DNA of 64,000 nucleotides from Notolepis coatsorum (taxonomy: Eukaryota > Chordata > Actinopteri > Aulopiformes > Paralepididae), in contig OZ020585.1 of assembly GCA_963971535.1 (NCBI GenBank), forward strand, positions 155,042,083 through 155,106,082. Direction: 5' to 3'. Both the position numbers and the translations under genes were made by a program. Shown here one piece after another: positions 42,282 to 53,379 of this stretch (its first letter is position 1; each line of letters starts with the position of its first letter). The notes beneath the pieces were generated by a model that saw nothing but the letters and a program-made list of their open reading frames with translations, did not search any database and was not told where the DNA came from.

Positions 42282-42715
42282 AGAAGTATTTGAATTTGAT
42301 CAGACACCGAATTTATAGCATTGAAAATAATTACTTTGAAAACATGTATCTGAATTGAATTTATAGCATTGAAAATAATTACTTTGAAAACATGTATCTG
42401 AATTTTTTCAGACACCAAATTTAAAGCATTGAAAATAATTACTTTGAAAACATGTATCTGATTTTTGAATTTTATCAGACACCGAATTTATAGCATTGAA
42501 AATAATTACTTTGAAAACATGTATCTGAATTTTTTCAGACACCGAATTTATAGCATTGAAAATAATTACTTTGAAAACATGTATCTGAATTTTTTCAGAC
42601 ACCGAATTTATAGCATTGAAAATAATTACTTTGAAAAATGTATCTGAATTTTTTCAGACACCGAATTTATAGCATTGAAAATAATTACTTTGAAAATCAT
42701 GTATCTGAATTTTTT
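42282..42715. repeat. 60-bp tandem repeat, about seven units
   Basis: Unit: TCAGACACCGAATTTATAGC, ATTGAAAATAATTACTTTGA, AAACATGTATCTGAATTTTT. The first units are slightly shorter. Located just upstream (minus strand) of the cacna1a-like exon, within what would be its intron. Confidence 0.9.
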
Positions 42716-42954
42716 TGCTCTGAATTTACCTATGTGAAATAAAAATTCAATGTAAAAAATTCGAATGTATAATAAAATTCAATGTAAAAAAAATTCGATG
42801 CATAATTGCGGTGTATAAAATTTGATCAAAAAACCATCATCCGGGCTACCCAGACAGGATAAGCAATCGCGCCTGGATGCAATCGAATTGACTTCTGGCC
42901 TATCACTGCACGGCTTTGTCAGTCATGTGATCACACCAACCCGGGAGAAAGATG

Positions 42955-43952
42955 GCGGTATATATACATACGTTGGGGGGAGAATATACATACGGTGGGG
43001 AGGAGACTGTACATTAGGAGGGGGTGGGTGGGAGAGAAATATACATACGGTGGGGAGAGAATATATACATACGGTGGGGAGGAGACTGTACATTAGGAGG
43101 GGGTGGGAGAAAATATATACATACGGTGGGGAGGAGACTGTACATTAGGAGGGGGTGGGTGGGAGAGAAATATACATACGGTGGGGAGAGAATATATACA
43201 TACGGTGGGGAGGAGACTGTATATTAGGAGGGGGTGGGAGAGAAATATACATATGGTGGGGAGAGAATATATACATACGGTGGGGAGGAGACTGTACATT
43301 AGGAGGGGGTGGGAGAAAATATATACATACGGTGGGGAGGAGACTGTACATTAGGAGGGGGTGGGTGGGAGAGAAATATACATACGGTGGGGAGAGAATA
43401 TATACATACAGTGGGGAGGAGACTGTATATTAGGAGGGGGTGGGAGAGAAATATACATATGGTGGGGAGAGAATATATACATACGGTGGGGAGGAGACTG
43501 TACATTAGGAGGGGGTGGGAGAGAATATATACATACGGTAGGGAGGAGACTGTACATTACGAGGGGGTGGGAGAGAAATATACATATGGTGGGGAGAGAA
43601 TATATACATATGGTGGGGAGAGAATATATACATACGGTGGGGAGGAGACTGTACATTAGGAGGGGGTGGGTGGGTGAGAGAGAAAATACATATGGTGGGG
43701 AGAGAATATATACATACGGTGGGGAGAGAATATATACATACGGTGGGGAGGAGACTGTACATTAGGAGGGGGTGGGTGGGTGGGAGAGAAATATACATAT
43801 GGTGGGGAGAGAATATATACATACGGTGGGGAGGAGACTGTCTATTATATGTATATTTCTCTCCCAACCACCCCCTCCTAATGTACAGTCTCCTCCCCAC
43901 TGTATGTATATATTCTCTCCCCATCATATGTATATATTCTCTCCCCACCGTT
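42955..43952. repeat. CATACGGTGGGGAG satellite with a terminal inverted segment
   Basis: Composite units of about 104-156 bp built from ATATACATACGGTGGGGAG and GAGACTGTACATTAGGAGGG. After 43850 the same sequence is inverted (CTCCCAACCACCCCCTCCTA...), giving a hairpin end. A smaller array of the same type is at 62038-62250, inside a LINE 3'UTR. Open frames here in all three frames are repeat artefacts. Confidence 0.9.
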
Positions 43953-43965
43953 CTCTTGGTGTAAA

Positions 43966-44405
43966 AAGTTTAAGACCAGGGTGAGGCCAGGCTATGGATG
44001 GCTTTGAAGGTGAGGAGTAGTGTTTTGAAGTTAATGCGTTCCTTGATCGGGAGCCAGTGGAGGGAGTGGAGGACAGGAGTGATGTGTTCGCGGGACCGGG
44101 TGTTAGTGAGGAGGCGGGCAACTGAGTTTTGGACCATCTGCAGTTTATGGAGGGAGCGGGAGGTGATGCCAGTGAGGAGGGAGTTACAGTAGTCCAGGAG
44201 GGAAAAGATGAAGGCGTGTATGAGGGATTCAGCAGCAGGGGGTAGAGGCAGTGACGGATTTTGGCAATGTTGCGGAGGTGAAAATATGAAGTTTTGACAA
44301 TGGAGCGGACATGGGGTCAAATGAGAGGGTGGGGTCGAGGATGACACAGAGGTTGCGGACTAGGGGGGAGGGGGTGATGGTGGAGTCATTGATGGTGAGT
44401 GTGAT
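43966..44405 (-). pseudogene. L2-like LINE RT C-terminal fragment
   Basis: Minus strand: FSLLDYCNSLLTGI, LHKLQMVQNSVARLL, TRSREHITPVLHSLHWLPIK, ERINFKTLLLTFKAIHSL. This is the region after the RT palm in L2-type LINEs. A second frame gives SFDPMSAPLSKLH upstream, so it is frameshifted. No catalytic core remains. Confidence 0.75.
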
Positions 44406-44429
44406 GTAATACAATAATTTATACTGTAG

Positions 44430-46290
44430 CATTACAAACCATTTGACAGCCAGGTCCTGCACCTCCGTTCTTGTCCTCTAGGAGCCATCGCAGCATGGCC
44501 AAGACCTTTCTCATCCAGCATACTGTCCGGGTGTAACTTATTGCCAGCGGAAGAGTGCAAGAATGCTTCCGCATTCGTCACCGCACGCCAGTACGGTAAT
44601 GCGCCTTTCCTTTCGCCCCGCTCAGACAAATGCATGTAGTACATTGCAACACAACGCAGCATTTCCGCGGCTGTCTTTAACTAGCAGGACGCTAGTGGGC
44701 TAGTCGCTAAAATATATAATTGTACCAACACAGATATTAGGCAGTACACACATTGTCCTGCAATACATGTACAGTGAATGCACAGCTACATTCGCCATAT
44801 ATTTCTATCGCTGCTGCGGTCTATAGTGAAATGCAATATTATTATTATTATTGTAAAGATTATCATTACAATCGCAGCCTGGAGGCAATGTTACAAGTGT
44901 ACGAGGGTTGTGTGCAAAGAGCACAGCCTCTCAATTTGCACAACGTGCACAAAATAATAATTGTAATGATCTTTACAATAATAATAATATTGCATTTCAC
45001 TGTAGACCGCAGCAGCGATAGAAATATATGGCGAATGTAGCTGTGCATTCACTGTACATGTATTGCAGGACAATGTGTGTACTGCCTAATATCTGTGTTG
45101 GTACAATTATATATAAAACGATATATATATTTGAGCGACTAGCCCACTAGCGAGGCAACCTCCTGCACCATCGCAGCAGCGCCGAGCGTGGTGATACAAG
45201 CGGGCTGCTCTGAGGAAAGGAGCCCCTTCACGCTAGTGGGCTAGTCGCTCAAATATATATCGATTTTATATATAATTGTACCAACACAGATATTAAGCAG
45301 TACACACATTGTCCTGCAATACATGTACAGTGAATGCACAGCTACATTCGCCATATATTTCTATCGCTGCTGCGGTCTACAGTGAAATGCAATATTATTA
45401 TTATTGTAAAGATCATTACAATTATTATTTTGTGCACGTTGTGCAAATTGAGAGGCTGTGCTCTTTGCACACAACCCTCGTACACTTGTAACATTGCCTC
45501 TCCAGGCTGCGATTGTAATGATAATCTTTACAATAATAATAATAATATTGCATTTCACTGTAGACCGCAGCAGCGATAGAAATATATGGCGAATGTAGCT
45601 GTGCATTCACTGTATGTATTGCAGGACAATGTGTGTACTGCCTAATATCTGTGTTGGTACAATTATATATAAAACGATATATATTTTAGCGACTAGCCCA
45701 CTAGCGTCCTGCTAGTTAAAGACAGCTGAGGTTGAGTAGTTTCTTCTGATATCACTTTCAAACTCCAAGTGATTCGTTGCAATGTACGCGGAAATGCTGC
45801 GTTGTGTTGCAATGTACTACATGCATTTGTCTGAGCGGGGCGAAAGGAAAGGCGCATTACCGTACTGGCGTGCAGTGACGAATGCGGAAGCATTCTTGCA
45901 CTCTTCCGCTGGCAATAAGCTACACGCATACTGTCCTTCTGAAGCTCTGAAGTCATTAGTGGCCATGAACCTAAAGAGAGAGAGCGAGAATACGTTAGTA
46001 GATAGTCTAAGGCCAGTGATTCTCAATATTATTTTGCATATCTAGGACCTCTAATTTAGTCCATGTCATGCACAACTACATACAATATACTGTAGCATTA
46101 CAAACCATTTGACAGCCAGGTCCAGCACCTCTCCGTTCTTGTCTTCTAGGAGCCATCGCAGCATGGCCAAGACCTTCCTCATCCAGCATACTGTCCTTCT
46201 GAAGGTCTGAAGTCATTAGTGGCCATGAACCTAGAGAGAGCGAGAATACGTTAGATCTTGACCGTCTTGGGAGAGAGAGAGATAGAGAAG
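44430..46290. repeat. Large palindrome with repeated flanks
   Basis: Core: 44691-45135 and 45230-45705 are reverse complements, each itself bounded by CGCTAGTGGGCTAGTCGC-type ends, around a 95-bp GC-rich spacer. Within each arm ACATGTACAGTGAATGCACA..ATATTTCTATCGCTGCTGCG is again inverted, giving hairpins within the hairpin. The outer flanks 44525-44690 and 45705-45930 are also inverted copies (CTTCCGCATTCGTCAC). The block 44405-44520 recurs directly at 46083-46195. No transposase. Probably a foldback element and its duplication. Confidence 0.85.
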
Positions 46291-46590
46291 GCATTACAGG
46301 ATGACTCTTTGAAAATGATGTCCCAGATTAAAAAGTATATATTATATATACACAGTCACACACACAATAAAAAAAAATTATACATCACTTACGACCACTT
46401 GAAGTAGTTGTTCTTGAGCCGTCTTCTGCGTTCATCTCATTGATGAGATCCAGCACTGTAACAGTATATTTGCAACAATGAAATTATATATTTTATTACA
46501 ACTCTATCAGCTGAGTAACAATATTCATCAAAGTGTTGCGTGTTACAGCGTAGGTTAGTTTATTAGTGCATGACAGTAGGGTTTTACATA
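46281..46590. repeat. Direct repeat block, copy 1
   Basis: About 300 bp (GGCATTACAGGATGACTCTT.. to ..GCATGACAGTAGGGTT) duplicated at 48149-48448. Inside, on the minus strand, an exon-like segment (VLDLINEMNAEDGSRTTTSS) sits between a TTACAG acceptor and a GTAAGTGA donor at about 46392-46457. Product unknown. Confidence 0.7.
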
Positions 46591-46747
46591 CTGTAAAAAA
46601 ACAAACACTTAACAAGTTAATATCTGAGATTTTGAAACACAGTAACATCACTACAATAAACTCAAACCGGTCTACATATAAATCAGAAAATCTGACAGGT
46701 TTGTCCAGATTATCTTAATTTGGAGGCCTAACCAAAAGTAAGCATAT

Positions 46748-47268
46748 CTGACTAGGGGCAGGTTGGTGTAGACCGACTAGGGGCATGGTGGTGTAGACTG
46801 ACTAGGGGCATGGTGGTGTAGACTGACTAGGGGCATGGTGGTGGTGTAGACTGACTAGGGGCATGGTGGTCATGTAGACTGACTAGGGGCATGGTGGTGT
46901 AGACTGACTAGGGGCATGGTGGTGTAGACTGACTAGGCGCAGGTTGCTAGTGTAGACTGACTAGGGGCATGGTGGTGGTGTAGACTGACTAGGGGCATGG
47001 TGGTGTAGACTGACTAGGGGCATGGTGGTGGTGTAGACTGACTAGGGGCATGGTGGTGTAGACTGACTAGGGGCATGGTGGTGTAGACTGACTAGGGGCA
47101 TGGTGGTGTAGACTGACTAGGCGCAGGTTGCTAGTGTAGACTGACTAGGGGCATGGTGGTGGTGTAGACTGACTAGGGGCATGGTGGTGTAGACTGACTA
47201 GGGGCATGGTGGTGGTGTAGACTGACTAGGGGCATGGTGGTGTAGACTGACTAGGGGCATGGTGGTGA
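46748..47268. repeat. GACTAGGGGCATGGTGGTGTA minisatellite
   Basis: About 20 units of 24-27 bp with small length variants (GGTGGTGGTG, CATGTAGACTG, GCGCAGGTTGCTAGT). A block of several units is itself repeated, showing higher-order structure. Confidence 0.95.
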
Positions 47269-48110
47269 ATAACAAAACAACGATTGTGTGCAGACAATTG
47301 AAAATGTTGGGTTCCTTTCCACTTTCTTGAATATAGAAAAAATTAAAATACTTGTTCTAGAACTGTATTTTTTGCACTTGTTTTTAAGTTACTGGGAATA
47401 CCCTTTCCTTGTTTTTGCTCATTTTAACAGACAAAACACAACACATTCTAGTAATTCTGGTTTACACCTAACCCTTATTATTGATGTTATGATTTCCAAA
47501 AATAAAATCTCACCAATCTTTAGTCAAATAGGAGATTTAAGTGTTTATCTGGAATTGTGAGGATAGGTATTCGCGGTAACCTGGGATCAATATGTGAAAC
47601 GTAATTATCTCCTCAAATAATTGGCCACAAAAGACGAAACTCATTTTGGTTGTTCATTGGGGTGCCAAGATCATGCCCAAAACATATCATGCATCTGCCA
47701 TGAAAATTAAGCCTTTTATGTTTGTTATCAATTGAAGGTCATGAACTATGTTGACTCATATCCCATACCCGGATTTTCCCTTCAGATTCAGCTAAATTTG
47801 AATTCTCTTGAGATAACTCGGGGAGAACTATGGTATTATGTTACATGATGATGATATCCCTACAAAACAACCAAAACATTTTAATTCTCTCTTAAATTGG
47901 AGGAGATAGTGAATTGGTATTCCCGGTAACTTAGGTCAACTTTAGAGGTCCGCCATCCCTCATTACATGATGTATTTTTTTTAAGGTGAATTATTTGGCA
48001 TCTATAACAATCATTCTTGACATGAGAAAAGATTTTAATGTTGTTCGTATAACGTCCTGGGTTATATGGCTTAGAAATGGGGCAGGTTACCAGGAATACA
48101 TGCGTTACCC
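47269..48110. other. Unassigned AT-rich DNA between duplicated blocks
   Basis: No domain recognised in short frames such as 47288-47560. Similar phrases (GATATTCGCGGTAACCTGGGA.. near 47565 and GGTATTCCCGGTAACTTAGG near 47915) suggest an old internal duplication. Confidence 0.35.

Positions 48111-48142
<32 letters not shown>
48111..48142. repeat. (GA)n microsatellite
   Basis: About 15 GA units immediately before direct repeat copy 2. Confidence 0.9.
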
Positions 48143-48145
<3 letters not shown>

Positions 48146-48148
48146 GAG

Positions 48149-48448
48149 AGAGGGCATTACAGGATGACTCTTTGAAATGATGTCCCAGATTAAAAAGTAT
48201 ATATTATATATACATACACAGTCACACACACAATAAAAAAATGTATACATCACTTACGACCACTTGAAGTAGTTGTTCTTGAGCCGTCTTCTGCGTTCAT
48301 CTCATTGATGAGATCCAGCACTGTAACAGTATTTGCAACAATGAAATTATATATTTTATTACAACTCTATCAGCTGAGTAACAATATTCATCAAAGTGTT
48401 GCGTGTTACAGCGTAGGTTAGTTTATTAGTGCATGACAGTAGGGTTAG
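48149..48448. repeat. Direct repeat block, copy 2
   Basis: Nearly identical to 46281-46590, including the minus-strand exon-like segment (about 48252-48317). It is followed by GTTAGC-rich sequence (48450-48620) related, inverted, to the 40-bp array at 51363-51975. Confidence 0.7.
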
Positions 48449-48689
48449 TAAGCTCCCCAAGCTAACACAAGCTAATACAACACGGACCACAGCTCCCCAA
48501 GCTAACAAAAGTTAGCTCTCATAGTCATAACGCTATCAGCTCCGGGTACAGTATAGCAACGTTAGCTAGTCATACCGTTAGCCAGTTAGCAGCTCCGGTA
48601 GTTTACCCCGCTGCAGTTTCATAATATCGAGCTAATAACGTTACAGTAGTCACTGAAAACACAGACTAAACAGCACTCATTTATATCAG

Positions 48690-48970
48690 CGGCACGCATT
48701 ACTTATAAATAATAAAATATATGTGTTGCACACAATTACCTGAGGAGAAGATGCAACAGTTGCAATGCTCACGACGTGGTCCAGATCTCTTGCGCGCTTC
48801 AATTCAAATTTCAAACCGGGATCCCCCACAATGCAACGCATCAGTGTTGCCAGATTTGAGAGTCCGCCTTCATCTGACAGACCTTTGATAATAATGGGCG
48901 GTTCGGATATTGTTAATCCGATCTGGCAACCATGCTCGGATCCTTGTTTCTCCGCACAGACTGACCACGG
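48690..48970. repeat. Inverted-repeat segment with TTGCCAGAT/ATCTGGCAA
   Basis: CAGTGTTGCCAGATTTGAGA at 48841 and the inverted GATCTGGCAACCATG at 48920 form a stem of about 80 bp span, as in small fish MITEs. Borders uncertain. Confidence 0.4.
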
Positions 48971-48975
48971 TTTTG

Positions 48976-49682
48976 ATTGATTGATTGAAAACTTTATTAA
49001 CAGATTGCAGAATGGGTACAATACAGTACAGCTCAATACACACAATTGTTAAGGGGATGCAGACCAGATAAATACTTTCGTCTTGCATCAGGGTCCCCCA
49101 TTTTCAATTCATCAGGATATACGGCTATACATTTATGAAAACGTATACATTATAGGTGGGGGGGTGGGTGGAGTGGGGGGGGGGGGGGGGTTGGGTAGGT
49201 TGGGTAGGGGTGGACACTGGACACTGTACAACTGCACAAGCAACTGTACATATTGACAAAACCATGTTTGGTAATTGACTGTACATTGGGTTGGGTTAGG
49301 ACATTTACAGGGGCCAGTTTCGAATTGCAGTCTCCCGTAGGTGTTCTTTGAGAGTGGTTTTGAAAGTGGGTAGTGATTCACATTCCTTTACAGCTTTGGG
49401 TAGGGCGTTCCACATTGATGTGGCATAATTGCTAAACGTGTTCCTGTTTGAGCCGAATCTGGGTTTAACATGATTTGTGGAGCTCCCTCTATGGTGTTGT
49501 GGTCGTGGTATTCACTGACCTTTGGGAAGTATTTTGATATGTACACATATATGGGTACCTTGATCGTGTATCTTGTAGACAGGCCCATTGCAAGTTGCTG
49601 CACTCTGTCGTCTAAGCCGTTGTCACATGGGCAGGGGCGAGGTGGGTTCTAGGAGTAAGGTCAAGCATGTAGTCTGACCAGT
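48976..49682 (-). mobile_element. 5'-truncated LINE (same family as 61767-63330)
   Basis: On the minus strand the C-terminal part (QQLAMGL, KYFPKVSEYHDHNT, MPHQCGTPYPKL) and the 3'UTR with the CCCCCATTTTCAATTCATC tail end in (AATC)n at 48976-48990. The 3'UTR contains a G-rich simple run at 49156-49190. Frameshifted. Confidence 0.8.
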
Positions 49683-49704
49683 TTGTTTTGAGATGAAGTG
49701 TAGC

Positions 49705-50075
49705 AGGGTCAAGTCAAGTCAAGTCAAGTCAAGTCAAGAGTTTTAATTGTCACGGCATACAAGTATACAATGAAATGCGGGTGGTCTTGCCCGCAACGAT
49801 GTGCAATACGTGGTACAACATATAATAGAATCCAATAAAAAAACAACATTGTGCAATAAACAGGTAACAGGTAACATATTTGTGACATCTCGGTATCTGT
49901 ACATATTATTTACAGGGCATATAGGACACGGTCAAAGAACACCAGATCCAGGCGTACAACTAGAACCACCAGAACAGTGAATACGAGCAAAGTAACACGA
50001 CTAACTGGTAACGACAGATACAGATTACAAAACATACAATTAAAAACTAAAAAGCTCTAGAAAATCTAGTCAATT
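49705..50075 (-). repeat. CR1/Rex1-like LINE 3' tail with (CTTGA)n end
   Basis: Six AAGTC units at 49711-49740, then the inverse of GGGCAAGACCACCCGCATTT..TTGCACA, matching the tails at 23220-24062. 5'-truncated, non-coding. Confidence 0.75.
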
Positions 50076-50086
50076 TACAAACCAAT

Positions 50087-51183
50087 GAGCTTCTATACAG
50101 TAGAAAGGATATGCAGCCAGTATGAGCTTCTAGACAGACAGTAGAAGAGATATGCAGCCAGTATGAGCTTCTAGATAAGACAGTAGAAGAGATATGCAGC
50201 CAGTATGAGCTTCTAGATACAGTAGAACAGATATGCAGCCAGTATGATCTTCTATATAGAGACAGTAGAACAGATATGCAGCCAGTATGATCTTCTAGAG
50301 ACAGTAGAACAGATATGCAGCCAGTATGAGCTTCTAGATACAGTAGAACAGATATGCAGCCAGTATGAGCTTCTAGATAAGACAGTAGAAGAGATATGCA
50401 GCCAGATGAGCTTCTAGATAAGACAGTAGAAGAGATATGCAGCCAGTATGAGCTTCTAGATAAGACAGTAGAAGAGATATGCAGCCAGATGAGCTTCTAG
50501 ATAAGACAGTAGAAGAGATATGCAGCCAGTATGATCTTCTAGAGACAGTAGAACAGATATGCAGCCAGTATGAGCTTCTAGATACAGTAGAACAGATATG
50601 CAGCCTGTATGAGCTTCTAGATAAGACAGTAGAAGAGATATGCAGCCAGTATGAGCTTCTAGATAAGACAGTAGAAGAGATATGCAGCCAGTATGAGCTT
50701 CTAGATAAGACAGTAGAACAGATATGCAGACAGTATGATCTTCTAGAGACAGTAGAACAGATATGCAGCCAGTATGAGCTTCTAGATACAGTAGAACAGA
50801 TATGCAGCCAGTATGATCTTCTAGAGACAGTAGAACAGATATGCAGCCAGTATGAGCTTCTAGATACAGTAGAACAGATATGCAGCCAGTATGAGCTTCT
50901 AGATAAGACAGTAGAAGAGATATGCAGCCAGATGAGCTTCTAGATAAGACAGTAGAAGAGATATGCAGCCAGTATGAGCTTCTAGATAAGACAGTAGAAG
51001 AGATATGCAGCCAGGTGAGCTTCTAGATAAGACAGTAGAAGAGATATGCAGCCAGTATGAGCTTCTAGATAAGAAAGAGATATGCAGCCAGTATGAGCTT
51101 CTAGATAAGACAGTAGAAGAGATATGCAGCCAGTATGAGCTTCTAGATAGACAGTAGAACAGATATGCAGCCAGTATGAGCTT
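50087..51183. repeat. 41-44-bp minisatellite, about 26 units
   Basis: Unit: AGACAGTAGAAGAGATATGC, AGCCAGTATGAGCTTCTAGA, plus TA. Variants carry AACAGATATG, ATCTTC or a missing T (CCAGATGAG). Multi-unit blocks repeat, so there is higher-order structure. The 154-codon frame at 50479-50943 is a repeat artefact. Confidence 0.95.
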
Positions 51184-51362
51184 GTTGCATACTCATGTTA
51201 AACAGTTGGCATTAGTGCAGAATTGAACTAAAACTGTCTCATAGGAACGGATTCTGGAATGGCATTTTGAATAAATGACTAAATGACATAAATGAAAGCT
51301 CTCATCGACTCCGACAGATTGCTAGTCATTCATAATGGCATCGAAAGAATGTCCAAATGACC
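51184..51362. other. Spacer between minisatellites
   Basis: Short unremarkable DNA; no feature seen. Confidence 0.4.
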
Positions 51363-51975
51363 TGTGTTGTGTTAGCTTGTGTTAGCTTGGGGAGCTGCAG
51401 TCTGTGTTGTGTTAGCTTGTGTTAGCTTGGGGAGCTGCAGTCTGTGTTGTGTTAGCTTGTGTTAGCTTGGGGAGCTGCAGTCTGTGTTGTGTTAGCTTGT
51501 GTTAGCTTGGGGAGCTGCAGTCCATGTTGTGTTAGCTTGTGTTAGCTTGGGGAGCTGCAGTCTGTGTTGTGTTAGCTTGTGTTAGCTTGGGGAGCTGCAG
51601 TCTGTGTTGTGTTAGCTTCTGTTAGTTTGGGGAGCTGCGGTCCATGTTGTGTTAGCTTGTGTTAGCTTGGGGAGCTGCAGTCTGTGTTGTGTTAGCTTGT
51701 GTTAGCTTGGGGAGCTGCAGTCTGTGTTGTGTTAGCTTGTGTTAGCTTGGGGAGCTGCAGTCTGTGTTGTGTTAGCTTGTGTTAGCTTGGGGAGCTGCAG
51801 TCCATGTTGTGTTAGCTTGTGTTAGCTTGGGGAGCTGCAGTCTGTGTTGTGTTAGCTTGTGTTAGCTTGGGGAGCTGCAGTCTGTGTTGTGTTAGCTTGT
51901 GTTAGCTTGGGGAGCTGCAGTCTGTGTTGTGTTAGCTTGTGTTAGCTTGGGGAGCTGCAGTCTGTGTTGTGTTAG
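51363..51975. repeat. 40-bp minisatellite, about 15 units
   Basis: Unit: CTGTGTTGTGTTAGCTTGTG, TTAGCTTGGGGAGCTGCAGT. Every fifth or sixth unit has CCATG in place of CTGTG, a higher-order pattern. Confidence 0.95.
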
Positions 51976-52460
51976 TATTCATTCCATTCTAAACATAACG
52001 TTAGTTTACAAAACATGACCTGTCTATATAACGTTGAGGAACAAATTATAAGTGTGTGGGTGTGTGTTTTGGTGAACATTGGACTGCAAACAGAAAATGC
52101 ATCACAGTTAGACAGTAGCTACTGTTAGCTGTCCTTCCGGATTAGCTTTGAGCTAACTATCTTTCCCGACCCATGTATTCATTCCATTCTAAACATAACG
52201 TTAGTTTACAAAACATGACCTGTCTATATAACGTTGAGGAACAAATTATAAGTGTGTGGGTGTGTGTTTTGGTGAACATTGGACTGCAAACAGAAAATGC
52301 ATCACAGTTAGACAGCAGCTACTGTTAGCTGTCCTTCCGGATTAGCTTTGAGCTAACTATCTTTCCCGACCCGTATTCATTCCATTCTAAACATAACGTT
52401 AGTTTACAAAACATGACCTGTCTATATAACGTTGAGGAACAAATTATATAGACGGGTAAT
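51976..52460. repeat. About 198-bp tandem repeat, 2.4 units
   Basis: Units begin GTATTCATTCCATTCTAAAC at about 51974, 52173 and 52372 and are almost identical. An inverted piece of the same sequence (CTAACGTTACGTTTAGAATG) follows at 52470-52500. Confidence 0.9.
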
Positions 52461-52739
52461 GTTTTGAACAACTAACGTTACGTTTAGAATGGAATGCATC
52501 GGCAAAGATCCGTTAGCTCAAAGCTATTCCGGCCAGTTTATCAACTTCCTGTCATTTAGAAATATGATTTTATAGTGAAAATCATTACCAAAACGTCCGG
52601 AAAAACGGGAGCATTATAGACGGTCATACAAATGTACAAATGCTATAAGGTGGCAAGAAATGCACTATAAACAATACTTTATGCATCGGCAAAGATCCTT
52701 AGCTCAAAGCTATTAAGGCAATGCTGGCTAACAAGAGGC

Positions 52740-53262
52740 TAGCGCAAGAAACGACGCCGCAAACCATTGCCGAGCCAGAGCCGGTTTATCTTTGGCGAGC
52801 CCGAGTCGGCTCTGCCCCGGCAACCATTGCCGTGCCAGAGCCGGTTTATCTTTGGCGAGCCCGAGTCGGCTCTGGCACGGCAAGCCGAGCCGGGCCAGAG
52901 CCGGTTTATCTTTGGCGAGCCCGAGCCGGCTCTGGCACGGCAAGCCGAGCCGGGCCAGAGCCGGTTTATCTTTGGCGAGCCCGAGTCGGCTCAGCCCCGG
53001 CAACCATTGCCGGGCCAGAGCCGGTTTATCTTTGGCGAGCCCGAGTCGGCTCTGCCCCGGCAACCATTGCCGGGCCAGAGCCGGTTTATCTTTGGCGAGC
53101 GCGAGTCGGCTCCGCCCCGGCAACCATTGCTGGGCCAGAGCCGGTTTATCTTTGGCGAGCGCGAGTCGGCTCCGCCCCGGCAACCATTGCCGGGCCAGAG
53201 CCGGTTTATCTTTGGCGAGCGCGAGTCGGCTCTGCCCCGGCAACCATTACCGCGCCAGATCC
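52740..53262. repeat. 60-bp GC-rich minisatellite, 8-9 units
   Basis: The unit holds GAGCCGGTTTATCTTTGGCG, AGCCCGAGTCGGCTCTG and CCCGGCAACCATTGCCG, at exactly 60-bp spacing. Because 60 is divisible by three and the unit lacks stops, several frames stay open for about 200 codons on both strands. A related GGCCGAGTATGCTGGCC tail follows to about 53345. Confidence 0.95.
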
Positions 53263-53379
53263 GGCTCATCGTTGGCGTGCCGTGCCGGACATATGCCGAG
53301 TGTGCCGACCGGTAGCCGGAATTGGGCCGAGTATGCTGGCCACCTGGGTTGTGTTGCTGCTTAAGTGTCTGTGTGTGTG

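Noticed and set aside
42822..43964. Overlapping open frames rich in YIRWGE/YTYGG
   Set aside because: Satellite translation in three frames and both strands.
50479..50943. 154-codon open frame with repeating ETVEQICSQYELLD
   Set aside because: Pure minisatellite translation; units vary without regard to codon frame and stops appear on either side.
50087..51975. Possible CRISPR-like array
   Set aside because: Units abut directly with no unique spacers, and this is animal DNA with no cas genes.
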